Shown here piece after piece: positions 5,054 to 5,713 of a stretch of 5,713 bases of DNA. The stretch's first letter is position 1. The number at the start of each line of letters is the position of its first letter. A program made the position numbers and the translations under genes. The notes under the pieces are model-generated. The model worked only from the letters and a program-made list of their open reading frames with translations. It did no database searches and was not told where the DNA came from. Source of the stretch: Streptomyces katrae. Its GTDB lineage: Bacteria > Actinomycetota > Actinomycetes > Streptomycetales > Streptomycetaceae. Location of the stretch: NCBI RefSeq assembly GCF_000966975.1, contig NZ_JZWV01000425.1:1-5713 (forward strand). Direction: 5' to 3'.

Positions 5054-5713
5054 TCAGCCCTCGCCGCGGAAGTGCGCGACGGCGAAGGCGGCGAAGTCAC
5101 GGACCGCGGCGGGCCGGAAGGCCTCGCGGTCGCGGACGAGCCACAGGACCCGGTGGCTGTCGGGGCTCTCCAGACGGGCCCAGGCCACCGTCGCGCGCAG
5201 GCCCGCGTCCCGTGCCATCCCCGGGAGCAGGGCGACCCCGAGACCCGCGCCGACCAGGTCCAGGAGTGCGCCGGGCTCGTTCCCCTCGCAGACGACCGTG
5301 GGCCGCAGGCCCTCCCGGGCGAAGAGCCGGTCGGCGAGTTCCCGCTGCCAGTGCCCCGGCCCCGGCGTGAGGAACGGCTCTCCCGCCAGCTCCGCCACGG
5401 CGACCCCCTCCCGCCCGGCCAGCCGGTGCCCGGCCGGCACGGCGAGCAGCACCTCCTCGCGCAGCAGCTCCACCGACTCCAGTCCCGGCCCGGCGAGCGG
5501 CTCGGAGGCGAGGCAGAGGTCCGCCTCCCGGGTGCGCAGCAGGTGCGCCATCGCGTCGGCGGGGCACTGGCGCAGCCGGAGGTCCACGCCGGGGCGGGCG
5601 CGGCGCCAGCCCGGGAGCAGGGCGGCCAGGGTCATCAGGGTCTCGGAGGCCACCGTCACGCTGCCGCTTCCGCTGCCGGCCGCCTCCGCCAGTTCGCGGC
5701 GGCCGTCCGCGAG
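5054..5713 (-). CDS. LysR-type transcriptional regulator, C-terminal effector-binding domain (5' end beyond window)
   Basis: A 219-residue stretch is open to the right edge of the window. The first residues (LADGRRELAEAAG) look like the linker helix after a LysR DNA-binding domain, so the helix-turn-helix lies beyond 5713. The rest matches the LysR substrate-binding domain, a two-lobed periplasmic-binding-protein fold: ADLCLASEPL, LLREEVLLAVPAGHRLAG, VAVAELAGEPFLTPGPG and the hallmark LVGAGLGVALLPGMARD. An in-frame GTG at 5659 is internal, not the start. The gene converges on the lrp-like gene with a 77-bp gap, so the two are probably not co-regulated. LysR proteins usually control the gene divergent from them, here off the right edge. 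The effector cannot be guessed. Confidence 0.9.
   Translation of the reverse strand, partial: LADGRRELAEAAGSGSGSVTVASETLMTLAALLPGWRRARPGVDLRLRQCPADAMAHLLRTREADLCLASEPLAGPGLESVELLREEVLLAVPAGHRLAGREGVAVAELAGEPFLTPGPGHWQRELADRLFAREGLRPTVVCEGNEPGALLDLVGAGLGVALLPGMARDAGLRATVAWARLESPDSHRVLWLVRDREAFRPAAVRDFAAFAVAHFRGEG

Overview
The window is high-GC DNA (about 70-75% by eye; 241-300 counts to 82%) with strong G/C bias at codon third positions, 4-8 nt gene overlaps and a typical actinobacterial gene set. This points to a Streptomyces or close relative chromosome. It holds four complete protein genes on the minus strand, or five counting the plus-strand Lrp-type regulator, and two genes cut by the window edges. 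I see no RNA gene, mobile element or CRISPR array. No gene-free stretch exceeds 160 bp.

Left block (1-1979, minus strand): a tightly coupled operon. It starts with an ImmA/IrrE-type zinc peptidase (1979-1338), continues with a seven-helix membrane protein of the MAB_1171c/DUF6545 type (1341-124), then an unrecognised protein that runs off the left edge (from 127). Both junctions are 4-nt overlaps (GTGA and ATGA). The peptidase gene carries two TTA leucine codons at codons 3 and 8. In Streptomyces these are read only by the bldA tRNA, so the operon may be under developmental control at translation. I see no other TTA codon in any gene here.

Middle block (2113-4976): an amino-acid module. An Lrp/AsnC regulator (4494-4976, plus) is transcribed away from an EamA-family exporter (4336-3302), which overlaps by 8 nt a class I (AspC/TyrB-like) aminotransferase (3309-2113). 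The simplest reading is that the regulator senses an amino acid and controls the neighbouring exporter and transaminase. The 157-bp divergent region holds a good promoter for the regulator (TTGCCA, 17 nt, TACGTT) and several inverted repeats placed like operators.

Right edge (5054-5713, minus strand): the C-terminal effector domain of a LysR-type regulator, convergent with the lrp-like gene. A 7-bp-stem hairpin between the two stop codons may end transcription. The DNA-binding half and the LysR target gene lie beyond the window.
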